Shown: positions 33,744 to 43,650, counted from the stretch's first letter. The stretch is DNA of 64,000 bases from Streptomyces sp. NBC_01471 (GCF_041438865.1 NZ_CP109450.1:1240001-1304000); one strand, 5' to 3'. A program made the numbers and translations. The notes: a model not told the origin generated them from the sequence alone.

Positions 33744-36700
33744 CCCAACTTCTCCAATGCTTTGATCAAAAACTGGAGCTCGGCAGCGCGGTTCTTGTTG
33801 TTTCCCCAGTTGTGTGTGTTCATGTGCTCCTGTGCCGCCCGTGCCTTCTGGATTAGATCTTTTCTTAGCTCAGGGCTGCTCTTGAGCGTGTCCAGGACTT
33901 TCTGAACGCTCTTGTCCGATGCCATCCCCGTGCTGAGCCGGATTCCCTTGGCGCCGAGTGCTCCCTCATGACTGTAGACATGAACTTCGTCGGCTCCCAC
34001 GTGTAGATGTGCTCCCTTCGTGGCCCAGTCCGAGGCGACGGGAGACACGCGTACTCCGCAGATGTCGTTGTGAACCAGGACAGGCGTGTTGCCTGCGAAC
34101 ACGTAGTAAGTGTGCAGGCCATCTACGGTCAGATTGTACGTGCGAGCATGTTGCGTGAAGCCCCGATTCCCCTTGATGGTGGCGGTGCTCCCGTCGACAG
34201 TACGCAGCGTCATTCCGGAGTGCAGGCTGCCGGCCTTGATCCATTCCCCCTCAGAGGGGGACCAGAATGGATGCTCATGCGTCGCCGTGAGGTGCTCCGT
34301 GCCGCGAGAGGTGCCGATGGAGAGTTCATTGAACGAAGTGTCGAGGCCGGTGATGATGAGATCTTCGACAGTGCGAGCTTGCGTTTTTCCGGTCCGGGGG
34401 TCGGTCGCGACCACGTGGTCGCCGACGCCCACAGCCTCGATAGCCTTGTGGCTTCGGTCCGCCATCAGCACTTTGGTGCCCGCAAGGAAGCACGTGGCAC
34501 ACTTGATTGCTTTAGCCGCACGTGAACCGTCGGCGATTTCCTCGATGGCGTCGCCGCTTTTTTTGAGGAGCTTAAGTTTTCCGACTGGCAGGAACGACAT
34601 GACCGCGAGAGCACACTTGCCGAGGCTGGGATTCTCGATGCAATCCTTGGCATCGTTCAGGCCAAGGACTTCCCAGGCAACTTCCTTCATGACAGGGTCG
34701 ATCGTGGGAAACACTAGTTCTTGCCCTGCCATGGCACAGGGTGGGAGGCTGTCCCGGTTCACCGGGATGTAGCACTTGGGCTTTTTCTCTGCCTCCCGCT
34801 GCTTTTTGCGAGCTTCTGCGGCCTGTCGGCGTTCTTCAGCAAGTTCCGATTCGCGTTTTGTGACCACGTCTTTCCACGCGGCCTTAGCGAGTTCAGCGGC
34901 CTCCGTGGAACTCTTTCCCGCATCCAAGGCCGACTGGCGTGCGTCGTCAGATGCCTGCTCAGCAGACGTCGCGGAGGCGCGTGCGTAGTCCGCTGAGAAT
35001 TCTGCGTCGGCGGCGGATTCTTCGGCTGCCGAGGATGCCTGGTTGGCGCGGTTGGCGGCGTCGCGTGCGGTGGTCGCGGACGTCTTGGCCTGCTTGGCGC
35101 TGGTCTCGGCCCGGTCGGCAGCCTTGTCTGCGTCGGCGGCATAGCCTTCGGCGTCCTTGGCGCTCTGCGCAGCATCGTTTTTGGCCTTCTCAGCATCTGC
35201 TGCAGCGCCCTTGGCTTCGGCTGCGGCTTGCGCAGCAAGCGCGCTGTTCTTCCGGGCCGTGGCCGCGATCTCCCGACCCTCGGCAATAAGCCGTTCGACC
35301 TGGGCGATGTGGTTGTTCGCGAGCTGGTCCTTGCGGTCGGCCATGTACTGGCCCGCCTGGACGAAATTGTGCACCTCGTCGGCGGGGCCGGCCAGGGCGA
35401 TCTTGGCGGCAGACTTGACTTCAGGGCCACCGTCGTTGAAGAGCGCGGTGGTGGCCACCCGCTCGTCAGCCTGCTGGGCGGTGTACTGCCCCTTGTTCAG
35501 AAAGCTGAGCAGCGCGTGGGTGCTGCCGTCCTCCAGAGCTTTCTTGGCGTCCTCTTTGACACCCGGGCCGCCGTCGTTGGCAAGCTTGGTGACCGCGATC
35601 CGGTAGTCGGCATTGGCGGCCTCGTGCTGGCCGGTGGTGTAGAAGTCGAGTATTTCTGCGTCGGTTCCCTTGATCGCATCGGTCGCAGCAGTCCGTACGG
35701 CATCGTAAGGGCTGTCCGAAGCCAGGTCGGCGACTTGCTGACGGGTCTCATCCGCGACCGCTTTGTCCCAGCCGGTCTTCAGGTACGTGATCACGTCAGC
35801 GTCGGTGCCAGACAGTGCTTGGGCGGCGGCGTCCTTGCGCCAAGATCCAAAGTATTTCAGGGCGCGCAAGGCCACCGCGCGTCCCTTGGTGGCGATCGCT
35901 GCCTGGTCTGCGCCGGGCTTGTCCACTTCGGTGGCCAGAGACTTGGTGTCGTCCACGATGGACTGGCCCTCGACGACCGTCTGGGAGACGTCGATGGTGA
36001 AGGTGTCGGCTGTTGCCTTTTGCGTCAAAGCAGCCTCAACACCGGCGTTGGTACGGGTGTTGAGTTCCTCGGTCTCTGTCTCCCGTGCGATGTCGAAGGT
36101 CTTCTGCGCGGTGGCGACCGCCTTGGTTGCGGTGTCGGCGGCAGCCTTGGCGGCAGCGGCCTGCTTGGCTGACTCCGCTGCCTGGTCGGCCGCCTCCCCG
36201 GCATGTTTGGCTGCCTCGTCTGCAGCGTCCGCGGCATTGTTGGCGTGTGTGGCGGCCGAATTGGCTGCGTCTCGTGCCTCGTTGGCGGCCGCTGCCGACT
36301 TGCGGGCCAGTGCCTCGGCCGCGTTGGCGGCGCGGTTCGCCTCGGCAGCGTGTCGGCGGGTCTCAGCTGCTGCGGCCCGCGCTTCGCCTGCGGAGCCCCC
36401 TGCAGCTTCCGCGTAACCGGCCGCCTGGTCAGCGGCGTCGGCCGCTTTGTTTGCGTTGCCGGTCGCGCTGCGGGAGGCAGCGGCTGCGTCCGCGGCAGCC
36501 AGGGAGGCTTTGCCGGCTTGTTCAGCAGCCTTGGCCGACCTCTTGGCGAGCTCGCCGGCCTTGCGCGCCTCGGCAGCCCGATCCCGGGCGGCCTGCGCCT
36601 TGTCCTTGTCCTTGCTGGCGGCGTACGCCGCGTTCGAGGCTCGGCCCGCGGCCTCGGCTGCCGCGGCTGCCGCGCTCGCGGTCTGCGCAGCGGCCAGCGA

Positions 36701-37705
36701 TGCCCGGCGGGCTGATCTATTGGCCTCGTTCGCCGCACCGATCGCCTGTTGCGAGGCTGTGGCTGCCGCGCGCGCCGCGTCGGCGGCTTGGTTGGCCTTG
36801 ACTGACGCTCGGTTGGCGTCGTTCTTCGCTGCCGCGGTCTCCTCAGCCGCCTTCTCTGCGGCCTCTTGGGCGAGCGCCGCTGCAGCGATTGCTTTCGCGG
36901 ACGCCTCCTGGGCCTTGTCGGTGGCAGCCTCGGCCTGCTTGCCTGCTTTCTCGGCCTGCTCGGTCAACTGCGCGATCGAGGAATATTCCTGGTCACGGTT
37001 GCGCGCGACGAACTGACCGACCTCTAGGAACTCGACGATGTCGTCTGCGGTTCCCTGCAGGGCGAGCTTGGCGGCGGCCTTCACGTTCGCGCCGCCGGTG
37101 TTGTAGAGCTTGGTGGCCTCGACTCGGTCGTCGGTCTCCTGAGCCTTAAACTGGTCGACCTCAAGGAATTGCTTGAGATCTTCGGGTGTGCCTCCCAATG
37201 CTGTCTTACCCGCGTCTTGCACTCCGGGGCCGCCGAAGTTAACGACCTTGGTGGCCTCTACTCGAAGATCCTGCTCGTGCGGGGCCCTCCAGCCTTCGTC
37301 CAAGAAGGCCTCGACGTCGGCCGGTGTGCCGGCCAGAGCCTGTTTTGCGGCCTCTCGCACCGCCGGGCCACCCGCGTTAACGACCCGCGAGACGTCCACC
37401 CGGTCGTCGATCTCCTGAATGGTGGTCATATCGGTGAGGAACTGCTTGATGTCCTCATCCGAACCAAGCAGAGCCTGCTCGGCTGCCTCTTTGATGCCAG
37501 TGCCACCAGCTTCCCAGATCTCTACGACCTGACTGCGGAAGGCCGGGGCATAAGGGTCCTCAGCAGCGGTAGCGGGCGTTACAGCGAGCAGTCCGGCCGC
37601 CAATGTGCTGGACAGCAAAGTCGTAAAAGTAGCCCGAATTCCGAGCCCTGATCGATACCGACTCCGAATTCGCCCTCTGCGCCTGTGAAGAGAATTTTCT
37701 TTCAC
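33740..37705 (-). CDS. Secreted polymorphic toxin with ALF repeats, coiled coils and Hint domain, 1321 aa
   Basis: A signal peptide (residues ~1-47, ending ATAAEDP) leads into ALF repeats (GGPAVREAAKQALAGTPADV; GGPGVQDAGKTALGGTPEDL). A ~330-residue Ala-rich coiled coil follows, then a second ALF block (GGPGVKEDAKKALEDGSTHA), then another coiled coil. Next is an intein-like Hint domain from Cys1072 (CFLAGTKVLMADRSHKAIEA, TATHEHPFW) to His-Asn 1212-1213, and finally a 108-residue C-terminal toxin domain of unrecognised type (ATKGAHLHVGADEVHVYSHE). GTG 37705 has GAAGGGC 8 nt upstream. Hint domains autocleave to release the toxin tip. The gene overlaps its immunity gene. Confidence 0.9.
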   Translation of the reverse strand: MKENSLHRRRGRIRSRYRSGLGIRATFTTLLSSTLAAGLLAVTPATAAEDPYAPAFRSQVVEIWEAGGTGIKEAAEQALLGSDEDIKQFLTDMTTIQEIDDRVDVSRVVNAGGPAVREAAKQALAGTPADVEAFLDEGWRAPHEQDLRVEATKVVNFGGPGVQDAGKTALGGTPEDLKQFLEVDQFKAQETDDRVEATKLYNTGGANVKAAAKLALQGTADDIVEFLEVGQFVARNRDQEYSSIAQLTEQAEKAGKQAEAATDKAQEASAKAIAAAALAQEAAEKAAEETAAAKNDANRASVKANQAADAARAAATASQQAIGAANEANRSARRASLAAAQTASAAAAAAEAAGRASNAAYAASKDKDKAQAARDRAAEARKAGELAKRSAKAAEQAGKASLAAADAAAASRSATGNANKAADAADQAAGYAEAAGGSAGEARAAAAETRRHAAEANRAANAAEALARKSAAAANEARDAANSAATHANNAADAADEAAKHAGEAADQAAESAKQAAAAKAAADTATKAVATAQKTFDIARETETEELNTRTNAGVEAALTQKATADTFTIDVSQTVVEGQSIVDDTKSLATEVDKPGADQAAIATKGRAVALRALKYFGSWRKDAAAQALSGTDADVITYLKTGWDKAVADETRQQVADLASDSPYDAVRTAATDAIKGTDAEILDFYTTGQHEAANADYRIAVTKLANDGGPGVKEDAKKALEDGSTHALLSFLNKGQYTAQQADERVATTALFNDGGPEVKSAAKIALAGPADEVHNFVQAGQYMADRKDQLANNHIAQVERLIAEGREIAATARKNSALAAQAAAEAKGAAADAEKAKNDAAQSAKDAEGYAADADKAADRAETSAKQAKTSATTARDAANRANQASSAAEESAADAEFSADYARASATSAEQASDDARQSALDAGKSSTEAAELAKAAWKDVVTKRESELAEERRQAAEARKKQREAEKKPKCYIPVNRDSLPPCAMAGQELVFPTIDPVMKEVAWEVLGLNDAKDCIENPSLGKCALAVMSFLPVGKLKLLKKSGDAIEEIADGSRAAKAIKCATCFLAGTKVLMADRSHKAIEAVGVGDHVVATDPRTGKTQARTVEDLIITGLDTSFNELSIGTSRGTEHLTATHEHPFWSPSEGEWIKAGSLHSGMTLRTVDGSTATIKGNRGFTQHARTYNLTVDGLHTYYVFAGNTPVLVHNDICGVRVSPVASDWATKGAHLHVGADEVHVYSHEGALGAKGIRLSTGMASDKSVQKVLDTLKSSPELRKDLIQKARAAQEHMNTHNWGNNKNRAAELQFLIKALEKLG

Positions 37706-38008
37706 TTTATCGCCCTTCAGTCAATAGCAGCTATTGGGTGATGAATTACACTCAAGGAGCGCAATGAAACTTACGCCCTTATTGGACCTTGCAGTGATAG
37801 CAGGATTGCGCTATTAGCGGCTTAATATTGCGCCAGCCGGGTCCTCGCCACTCGGGATTTGATTCCCATGTAGGGGCCTTTGGCGATACGACCTGTCAAG
37901 GAGATCCCGGTGGGTGGCCAGTGATGACGGTCGGGCACCCGGGCAGGACGGACGGCTGAGAGCCGGTGTGAGGTCGGCTCGGAATCGGGTCGCAACGGCC
38001 AGGATCAT
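37706..38008. other. Intergenic, presumed toxin promoter region
   Basis: About 300 bp, A/T-rich for this genome between 37706 and 37830. It must hold the promoter of the toxin gene; no clear -35/-10 pair or operator palindrome was found. No gene is visible. Confidence 0.4.
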
Positions 38009-39454
38009 CTACTTGATGTGGTCACCGAGGAATGCATTGATCGGCGTATCGAGTGAGGTTCGCCCGAGGGCGGTCGAGGTTCCGGCGGGGGTGACGGTGA
38101 CGAGGGTTCCGTCGTTGTTGTTTTCGCCGGCGGCTCCGATGACAAGGCCGTTTCCGTTTGGCAAGTAGTGGCCGCCGGTGACGGCGGATCCAAACCGGTC
38201 GGCAGATTCGGGTGCGCCGGTGATGGGGCTGGTGCCTTGGTTGTAGGCGGTGGCGCTGGTGACGGTGGTCTGGTCGCCGTTGGTGATGATGTTGATGGCC
38301 AGGGCGCTACCAGCGTTTTGGTGGGTGGTCAGGTCTTCGCCGGGCAGACCTGTGAGGATGTCGGGATGTCCGTCGTTGTTCAGGTCAGTGAGGGTGACAG
38401 AGGTGCCCATGGCGTCGCCGGCTTCGGCGGCTCCGGGTATCTCGGGAGTGTCCTGATTGATGGTGGTGGTGTGGCCGCCGTACCACAGACCGTATTCCTG
38501 GCCATATTTGATGGTGATCTGGCCTCCCGTGTAGCCGTGATATCCGGTGGAGGCTGTCTCTGCGGCGACGGGCTGGCCCACGATGATGTCGTCGCGTCCG
38601 TCGCCGTTGATGTCGCCGGAATCGATGCTGCGGCCACCGTTCATCTGAACGGCCGTGCTGTGCTTGAGGCCTGCTGTTCCTGTGCTCTGGTACTCGTATA
38701 CGGTGGCGCGGCCGTTGATGTCGACCGTGGTGGCGGCGGCGTCGGTGTAACCGTCACCGTTGAAATCGCCAGTGGTGAGGTCTACATACGTGAGTGCGGC
38801 GTAGGTGAGCTGCTGTGTGGTGAGGTCATCCGTGGCGCTGTTGCGCCAGGTGATCCAGCCACCCGGGGCACTCTTGGAGCCGAGGCCGGCAGCGATGACG
38901 TCGTCCTTGCCGTCGTGGTTGAAGTCGCCTGCGGCGACGGCGGTGCCCAGTCGTGCTGAGGTGGCGGTGCGGTCGGCGGCGCTGGTGGTGAAGGAGGTGC
39001 CGGTGGTGAGGTGACTGGCGCCGTCGAGGATGGTGACTGAGCCGCGGTCGGCGTGACCACTGATGTCGTCCTCGCCGGGGGCGCCGACTATGAGGTCGGT
39101 GTGGCCGTCACCGTTGGTGTCGCCAGCGGCCATGTCGGTGCCGAAGGCGTCACCTGACTCGGAGCTGCCTGCGATGCTGCCGGAGTTCTGGGAGACAGTG
39201 AGCGCCGAGGCAGCAGCAAGGCCGGCAGCGCTGCCGGGTACGACGGTGACGGCCCCGGCCATGGAGGCGGCCTTCGGTAGACCCGCGACGAGGTCGTCGT
39301 TGCTGTCTCCCAGCAGGTCGGTCCGGTGGGTGGCTGCGGGTTCGTCGGCGTGGGCGGTGCTGACGGCGGAAGCTCCGAGCGCTGCCAGACCTGCAGCTAG
39401 CAGTAGCCGCTGCGGGACGCTGGGGTGGGACTTGCGGCGGGCATGACGCCCCAT
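38009..39454 (-). CDS. Secreted FG-GAP/VCBS repeat protein, 481 aa
   Basis: A signal peptide (LLLAAGLAALGASAVSTAHA) followed by at least six integrin-alpha-like FG-GAP repeats, each with a Ca-binding loop: DSNDDLVAGLP, DTNGDGHTDLIVGAPGEDD, DFNHDGKDDVIAA, DFNGDGYTDAAA, DINGDGRDDIIVGQP, DLNNDGHPDILTGLPGEDL. It should fold as a beta-propeller exposed outside the cell. ATG 39454 follows AGGAGAGG. It lies 80 bp downstream of a secreted hydrolase gene on the same strand. Function unknown; adhesion or ligand binding is typical. Confidence 0.9.
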   Translation of the reverse strand: MGRHARRKSHPSVPQRLLLAAGLAALGASAVSTAHADEPAATHRTDLLGDSNDDLVAGLPKAASMAGAVTVVPGSAAGLAAASALTVSQNSGSIAGSSESGDAFGTDMAAGDTNGDGHTDLIVGAPGEDDISGHADRGSVTILDGASHLTTGTSFTTSAADRTATSARLGTAVAAGDFNHDGKDDVIAAGLGSKSAPGGWITWRNSATDDLTTQQLTYAALTYVDLTTGDFNGDGYTDAAATTVDINGRATVYEYQSTGTAGLKHSTAVQMNGGRSIDSGDINGDGRDDIIVGQPVAAETASTGYHGYTGGQITIKYGQEYGLWYGGHTTTINQDTPEIPGAAEAGDAMGTSVTLTDLNNDGHPDILTGLPGEDLTTHQNAGSALAINIITNGDQTTVTSATAYNQGTSPITGAPESADRFGSAVTGGHYLPNGNGLVIGAAGENNNDGTLVTVTPAGTSTALGRTSLDTPINAFLGDHIK

Positions 39455-39534
39455 GGTGACCTCTCCTGGGCAGGAACGGGATGGGCTGTCCGGGCCATCG
39501 AGTGGCTGGCGGCGGCCCGGGGAGAGATGGGCAC

Positions 39535-40632
39535 TCAGGCGGTGCGTGCCTTGAGCCAGGTGACGACGGAGTCGTAAACACCGGGTTCGCTGAGCAGGGC
39601 GCCACCGTGAGCGGAAGAGTCCGGCACAATCTGGGTTTCGACGTCCGCGTCGGGAACACCCTTGGCCTCGGCCGTGGTCTCCAGGTCGGTGGAGTGGATG
39701 GCGGGCACGAAATCGTCCTCGGAGTGCATCAGCAGCATCGGTGCGTCGCCGCGGTTGACCCAGTTCTTGGAGACCATGCTCTTCCACGTGTCCCAGCAGC
39801 CGCTGTTGCGCAGGTCCGTGGTGTTGTCGCCGGAATCGGGGTAGCAACCGGCGAGGATGGCGGCGTTATCGCGGAGTTTGCGGTCCTTGGCGTTGGTGCT
39901 GGTATTGCCGTCGCCCCAGGCACGGTAAGGGGAAGCAACCGGGGAGAGGGCGACGACACCGCGGAGTTTTAGGGCGTTGGTGCCGTGGGTGGCAGCGTCA
40001 GTGGCCATCTGACCGCCAGCGGAGGCGCCGATCACGGAGACGTTGTCGGGGTCCGCGTCGTACTCGGCAGCGTGGGCACGTATCCAGGCTATGGAGGAGG
40101 CAACGTCGTCGCGCTGAGCGGGCCAGGCGGCTTCGAAGTTCATCCGGTATTTGATGGCGAACACCTGGAAGCCTTCGGCCGCGAAGTCGTCGGTCCAGTT
40201 GGACCAGTCGGAGTCCTGGTACCAGTAACCGCCGTGGATGATCACCAGCACAGGCTTCGGCGCAGTGGAGACAGCCCAGTAGGCGTCCAGACTCTGGCGC
40301 TTGTGGCTGCCGTAAGCGATACCGGTCTTCATCTGCAGTGGAGCAGCGGCGCGCGTCTGCGGGCGGCTGGAGTTGGGCCGGCCTTCCGGTGTCTCCATCG
40401 CAGTGGAGGCAGCAGGGCTGGACGATGCTGACGAAGAAGCAGCCGTCGATGGCGCCGGGCTGGATGGAGTCGGGCGCACCCCAGCGGACGGAGATGCGGT
40501 GGAACTCCTGGAGCTGGCCGGCGACGGGGTGGCGGTGTTGGTTGGATGGGTGCTGGGCTGAGGAGCTGCGTGGGCGGTGGTGCTGAGGAGAGTCAGCAGT
40601 GTGGCGGCCACGGGCAGGACGATGCGGCGCAC
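39535..40632 (-). CDS. Secreted alpha/beta hydrolase (esterase), 365 aa
   Basis: A signal peptide (LPVAATLLTLLSTTAHAAP) is followed by a long Pro/Ser/Thr-rich linker (to residue ~90), then a carboxylesterase fold: oxyanion motif LVIIHGGYWYQDSDW, nucleophile elbow VSVIGASAGGQMATD, acid MHSEDDFVPAIHS and His in SSAHGGALLS. The HGG plus GxSxGG combination resembles hormone-sensitive-lipase or feruloyl-esterase-like enzymes. GTG 40632 has AAAGG 8 nt upstream. Together with the flanking FG-GAP genes it forms a secreted-protein cluster. Confidence 0.88.
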   Translation of the reverse strand: MRRIVLPVAATLLTLLSTTAHAAPQPSTHPTNTATPSPASSRSSTASPSAGVRPTPSSPAPSTAASSSASSSPAASTAMETPEGRPNSSRPQTRAAAPLQMKTGIAYGSHKRQSLDAYWAVSTAPKPVLVIIHGGYWYQDSDWSNWTDDFAAEGFQVFAIKYRMNFEAAWPAQRDDVASSIAWIRAHAAEYDADPDNVSVIGASAGGQMATDAATHGTNALKLRGVVALSPVASPYRAWGDGNTSTNAKDRKLRDNAAILAGCYPDSGDNTTDLRNSGCWDTWKSMVSKNWVNRGDAPMLLMHSEDDFVPAIHSTDLETTAEAKGVPDADVETQIVPDSSAHGGALLSEPGVYDSVVTWLKARTA

Positions 40633-40754
40633 GATCCGTGCCTTTCGAGTCAGGGGTTGCTGCGGGAAGGCGCCGGGCCGACGGCCCGCTGAGGCCGGGA
40701 CGCCCCTGAGGGGACGCCCCGGATGAGCCGTGAGATGTATGCCGTGTGTAGTTG

Positions 40755-42935
40755 TTAGTGCAGTGCTGCGCCGAAGCGGGATCCGGTGCCCGGCAGGCCG
40801 TTCTGTCCGGGGATGTAGGAGGTCACCGCGTCGTCGGTGCCGCCGGCGATGACAGCCCACGGGACGGCGTAGGCGCTGCCGTAGGCGGAGGGGCCGTCGG
40901 GGATGCCGAGGTAGAGGTGACCGGGCGTAGCTGTGAGGGAATTGCCGACCTTCTCGCCGGCGGTCGGAGTGCCGGGCACTCCGAACTTGCCGGGGTAGAT
41001 GGACTGGTCGGAGTCTCCGGGGGCGCCCAGCAGGCCGAAGGTGTAGGTGGTGCCAGTGTCAGCGTTGGTGCCGGTGTCCTCGCCCGGTACGCCGACGGCG
41101 AGGAAGAGATTGGCGGCCGTGCTGATCTCTCCCGGCTCGGTGGCGACGGCGGAGAGGGTAGCGCCGAACTGGTCGCCGCCTTCCATCTCGCCGGAGACAC
41201 CTGCGGTGTCCTGGTGGAAGCCGTTGATCTGGGTGAAGGCGTTGGCGGTGAGCTTGAAGGTGTCGACGCGACCGGCGTCAGCCATGGTGGTGCTGTCCTC
41301 GCCCGGGGACCCGATCGCCAGGATCGACTCGCTGCCGGTGGAAGTAGCCGAGGCCCGGTAGGGAACGAGCGCGATCGAGGCGCCGAACTGGTCGCCGGCC
41401 TCGGCGCCGCCTTCGACGGTGTCCAGGTTCTGGTCCATGCCCGCGATGGGCGTGGGGATCTTGGCGCTGTTCAGAGTGTGGGTGAAGATGCTGACACCGC
41501 CGGCCTTGGCGAGGGTGCCGATGGCTTCGCCCGGTGCTCCGATGGCGAGGTGCTGCGGGGAGCCGGCGAGGGAGGCGCCGAAGCGGTCGTCTTTCTCCAC
41601 TACGCCGGGAACGCCGTCCTTGCTCTGGTTGATCAGGACGGTGCTGGATCCGCGGAGGTAGAACACGGCGCCGGCGTCGGTGTTGCCCGAGGTGTCGTCC
41701 TCTCCCGGCACGCCGATGGCGAGATAGGGCTCGCCTGTCGTGGTCGTACCGGCAGCCAGGGCTTCGCCCATGGCGTCGCCCGCCTCGGACGAGGTTGAGG
41801 CCAGGGCACCGGTGCCGGAGCCCTGGGTGAAGTTGAGGGTCTTGGTGCCCTGGGCGAGGCCCAGGGGGGAGCCGTAGATGATATGGACTCCGCCGGCGCC
41901 GGTCTCGGTGCCGACGGCTTCACCGGGGACGCCGACCACCAGGTCAGTGCAGCCGTCGAGGTTGGCGTCGTAGGTGGCCAGGGCTGCACCGAAGTGGTCG
42001 TTCTTCTCCGCAGTGCCGGGAACGGACGCCAGGCCCTGCGACACCTCGACAGGCGCCGCTCCGCCGCCATAGACGACCTGGACCCGGCCGGCCTTGGTCG
42101 CTCCGCCGACGGTGGCGTCGGGGTCGGCGATGGCGACATCGCGATCGCCGTCGCAGTTGAAGTCGGTCACGCTCGCTGCATTGACGGTGGTGTTGACCCA
42201 GTCAGCGACGGTGTCGATCCTGGCTGCCACCGCGTCGGTGCGGGTCTCTTCAGTGTTACCGAAGCAACCGCCCTGCCAAGAGAGGCTGTTGACGCCGATC
42301 AGTTCGACTTTGCCTCCCGCCTCCCGCAGCAGCGGGCCGCCTGTGTCGCCGGCGCAGATCGTCGAACCGTCCGCGGCAGCGAGATCGACCGTGTTGTCGG
42401 TCGCGGTTCCCGCCGTGAAGGTACCGGTGTGCAGCTTGTCGGTGACCCATTCGGTCTTTGTGCGGCCGAAGCCAGCCGCCTTCAGGCTCTCCCCGGAGGC
42501 GGGAGCTGTGGTCGCCACCGTGACCGGCGAGACGTTGGTCACGGGACGGGCCAGACGAGCCAGGACCAGATCACGTCCCTCGTAGGGGACCAGCTCAACG
42601 ACGGACTGAACCGTGCCGGTGGTGCTGGCCAGGTTCGTGCGGCCGATGGTTGCCTTCGTCGTCTTGGACGGCTTGCCGGCCTTGAGCGCCTCCGGGTGGG
42701 CGGGGTCGGCGGCGAAACAGCTGGCGCTCGTGGCAACCCACTGGGCGGCTACGAGCGCACCCGAGCACGAACGGTCGAGGTCGCCGATGTCGATCTTGGC
42801 GGTGAAGGCATAGGTGCCATCGGCTGCAGCCGGGCCGGTCAGAGCATGAGCCGGCATGACAAGCAGCCCCGTGGAGACACCAGTGAGCAGCGCGGTCGTG
42901 CCTATCGCGATGCCCCGTGAACACAGAGAGCGCAC
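40755..42935 (-). CDS. Secreted FG-GAP protein with catalytically degenerate trypsin-like domain, 726 aa
   Basis: A signal peptide (to ~residue 31) is followed by a chymotrypsin-fold domain (residues ~40-255) and then FG-GAP repeats to the C-terminus (DFNCDGDRDVAIADPDATVG, DANLDGCTDLVVGVPGEA, several AIGVPGEDD-like loops). The protease landmarks are present but altered: WVATSASCF has Ser72 where His57 is expected, DLVLARL keeps the Asp, and CAGDTGGPLL has Thr198 in place of Ser195. It is therefore probably a non-enzymatic binding module. The repeats resemble those of the protein at 38009. Confidence 0.9.
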   Translation of the reverse strand: MRSLCSRGIAIGTTALLTGVSTGLLVMPAHALTGPAAADGTYAFTAKIDIGDLDRSCSGALVAAQWVATSASCFAADPAHPEALKAGKPSKTTKATIGRTNLASTTGTVQSVVELVPYEGRDLVLARLARPVTNVSPVTVATTAPASGESLKAAGFGRTKTEWVTDKLHTGTFTAGTATDNTVDLAAADGSTICAGDTGGPLLREAGGKVELIGVNSLSWQGGCFGNTEETRTDAVAARIDTVADWVNTTVNAASVTDFNCDGDRDVAIADPDATVGGATKAGRVQVVYGGGAAPVEVSQGLASVPGTAEKNDHFGAALATYDANLDGCTDLVVGVPGEAVGTETGAGGVHIIYGSPLGLAQGTKTLNFTQGSGTGALASTSSEAGDAMGEALAAGTTTTGEPYLAIGVPGEDDTSGNTDAGAVFYLRGSSTVLINQSKDGVPGVVEKDDRFGASLAGSPQHLAIGAPGEAIGTLAKAGGVSIFTHTLNSAKIPTPIAGMDQNLDTVEGGAEAGDQFGASIALVPYRASATSTGSESILAIGSPGEDSTTMADAGRVDTFKLTANAFTQINGFHQDTAGVSGEMEGGDQFGATLSAVATEPGEISTAANLFLAVGVPGEDTGTNADTGTTYTFGLLGAPGDSDQSIYPGKFGVPGTPTAGEKVGNSLTATPGHLYLGIPDGPSAYGSAYAVPWAVIAGGTDDAVTSYIPGQNGLPGTGSRFGAALH

Positions 42936-43137
42936 AGAGGATTCCTTGAGTGAAACGGTGAACGAGGGGGAATGGCGGCGGACGCTTGGTGCATCGACGC
43001 GGCCGTGACCGGCTTAGTAGCCAGTAAACGGGGTGCAGTTAGAGCCGACGGAGAAGCTGCATGAGGGCAACTGCAACAGGAGGGCTTCGCTGGGGCGTGC
43101 GGTAGAGCAGGCGCAAGGTGGTGCAGGTGGGCTGGGG

Positions 43138-43650
43138 TCAGCCGGTGATACGGATCTCGACGAGGACCGAGCGTGCCGCTCCGGCGCCCTCTCCGACTGG
43201 TGTCAGGTCATTGGCGGGAGCGTTGACCACGGTGTTCCTACCGTCGGCGCTCAGGGTGGCCTTCACGGGGTGGTCCTGGGTCCACAGGCTGAAGGTATCG
43301 GGCAACTCGAGCGTCAGGTAGCCGGACTTGGCGTTGGTCTTGAAGCAAAAGACGCCGTTGCGCGCCTCGACCGCGACGTTCGAAGCATCCTGGCAGTCAC
43401 CCAGGGCAGTGGCATCGGTGAGCCAGAGGTGTCCGTCGCCTCGCTTGAGCGTGATCCCCCGAGTCTCCTTCAGCCTTGCAGCGCCTGGGTGGGTGAAGTC
43501 CTCGACAGTGGTGGGCATGTCGACTGCGGAGGCGGAGGCGGAGGCGGCGGATGAGGCCCGCGGGACGGCGAGTGCGGTAGCGCCGGCACCCATGACCAGG
43601 AGCGCCGTAAGCGCGCCGAGCAGGGCCTTCCGGGCAGGAGGTATCGCCAT
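43138..43650 (-). CDS. Secreted hypothetical protein, 170 aa
   Basis: A signal peptide (ALLGALTALLVMGAGATALA) precedes a compact mature domain: TTVEDFTHPGAARLKETRGI, TLKRGDGHLWLTDATALGDC, CFKTNAKSGYLTLELPDTFS. A Cys pair probably forms a disulfide. This type of secreted protein is frequent beside FG-GAP or trypsin-like genes in Streptomyces. ATG 43650 has AGGAA about 6 nt upstream. It is the first gene of the minus-strand secreted-protein cluster. Confidence 0.75.
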   Translation of the reverse strand: MAIPPARKALLGALTALLVMGAGATALAVPRASSAASASASAVDMPTTVEDFTHPGAARLKETRGITLKRGDGHLWLTDATALGDCQDASNVAVEARNGVFCFKTNAKSGYLTLELPDTFSLWTQDHPVKATLSADGRNTVVNAPANDLTPVGEGAGAARSVLVEIRITG

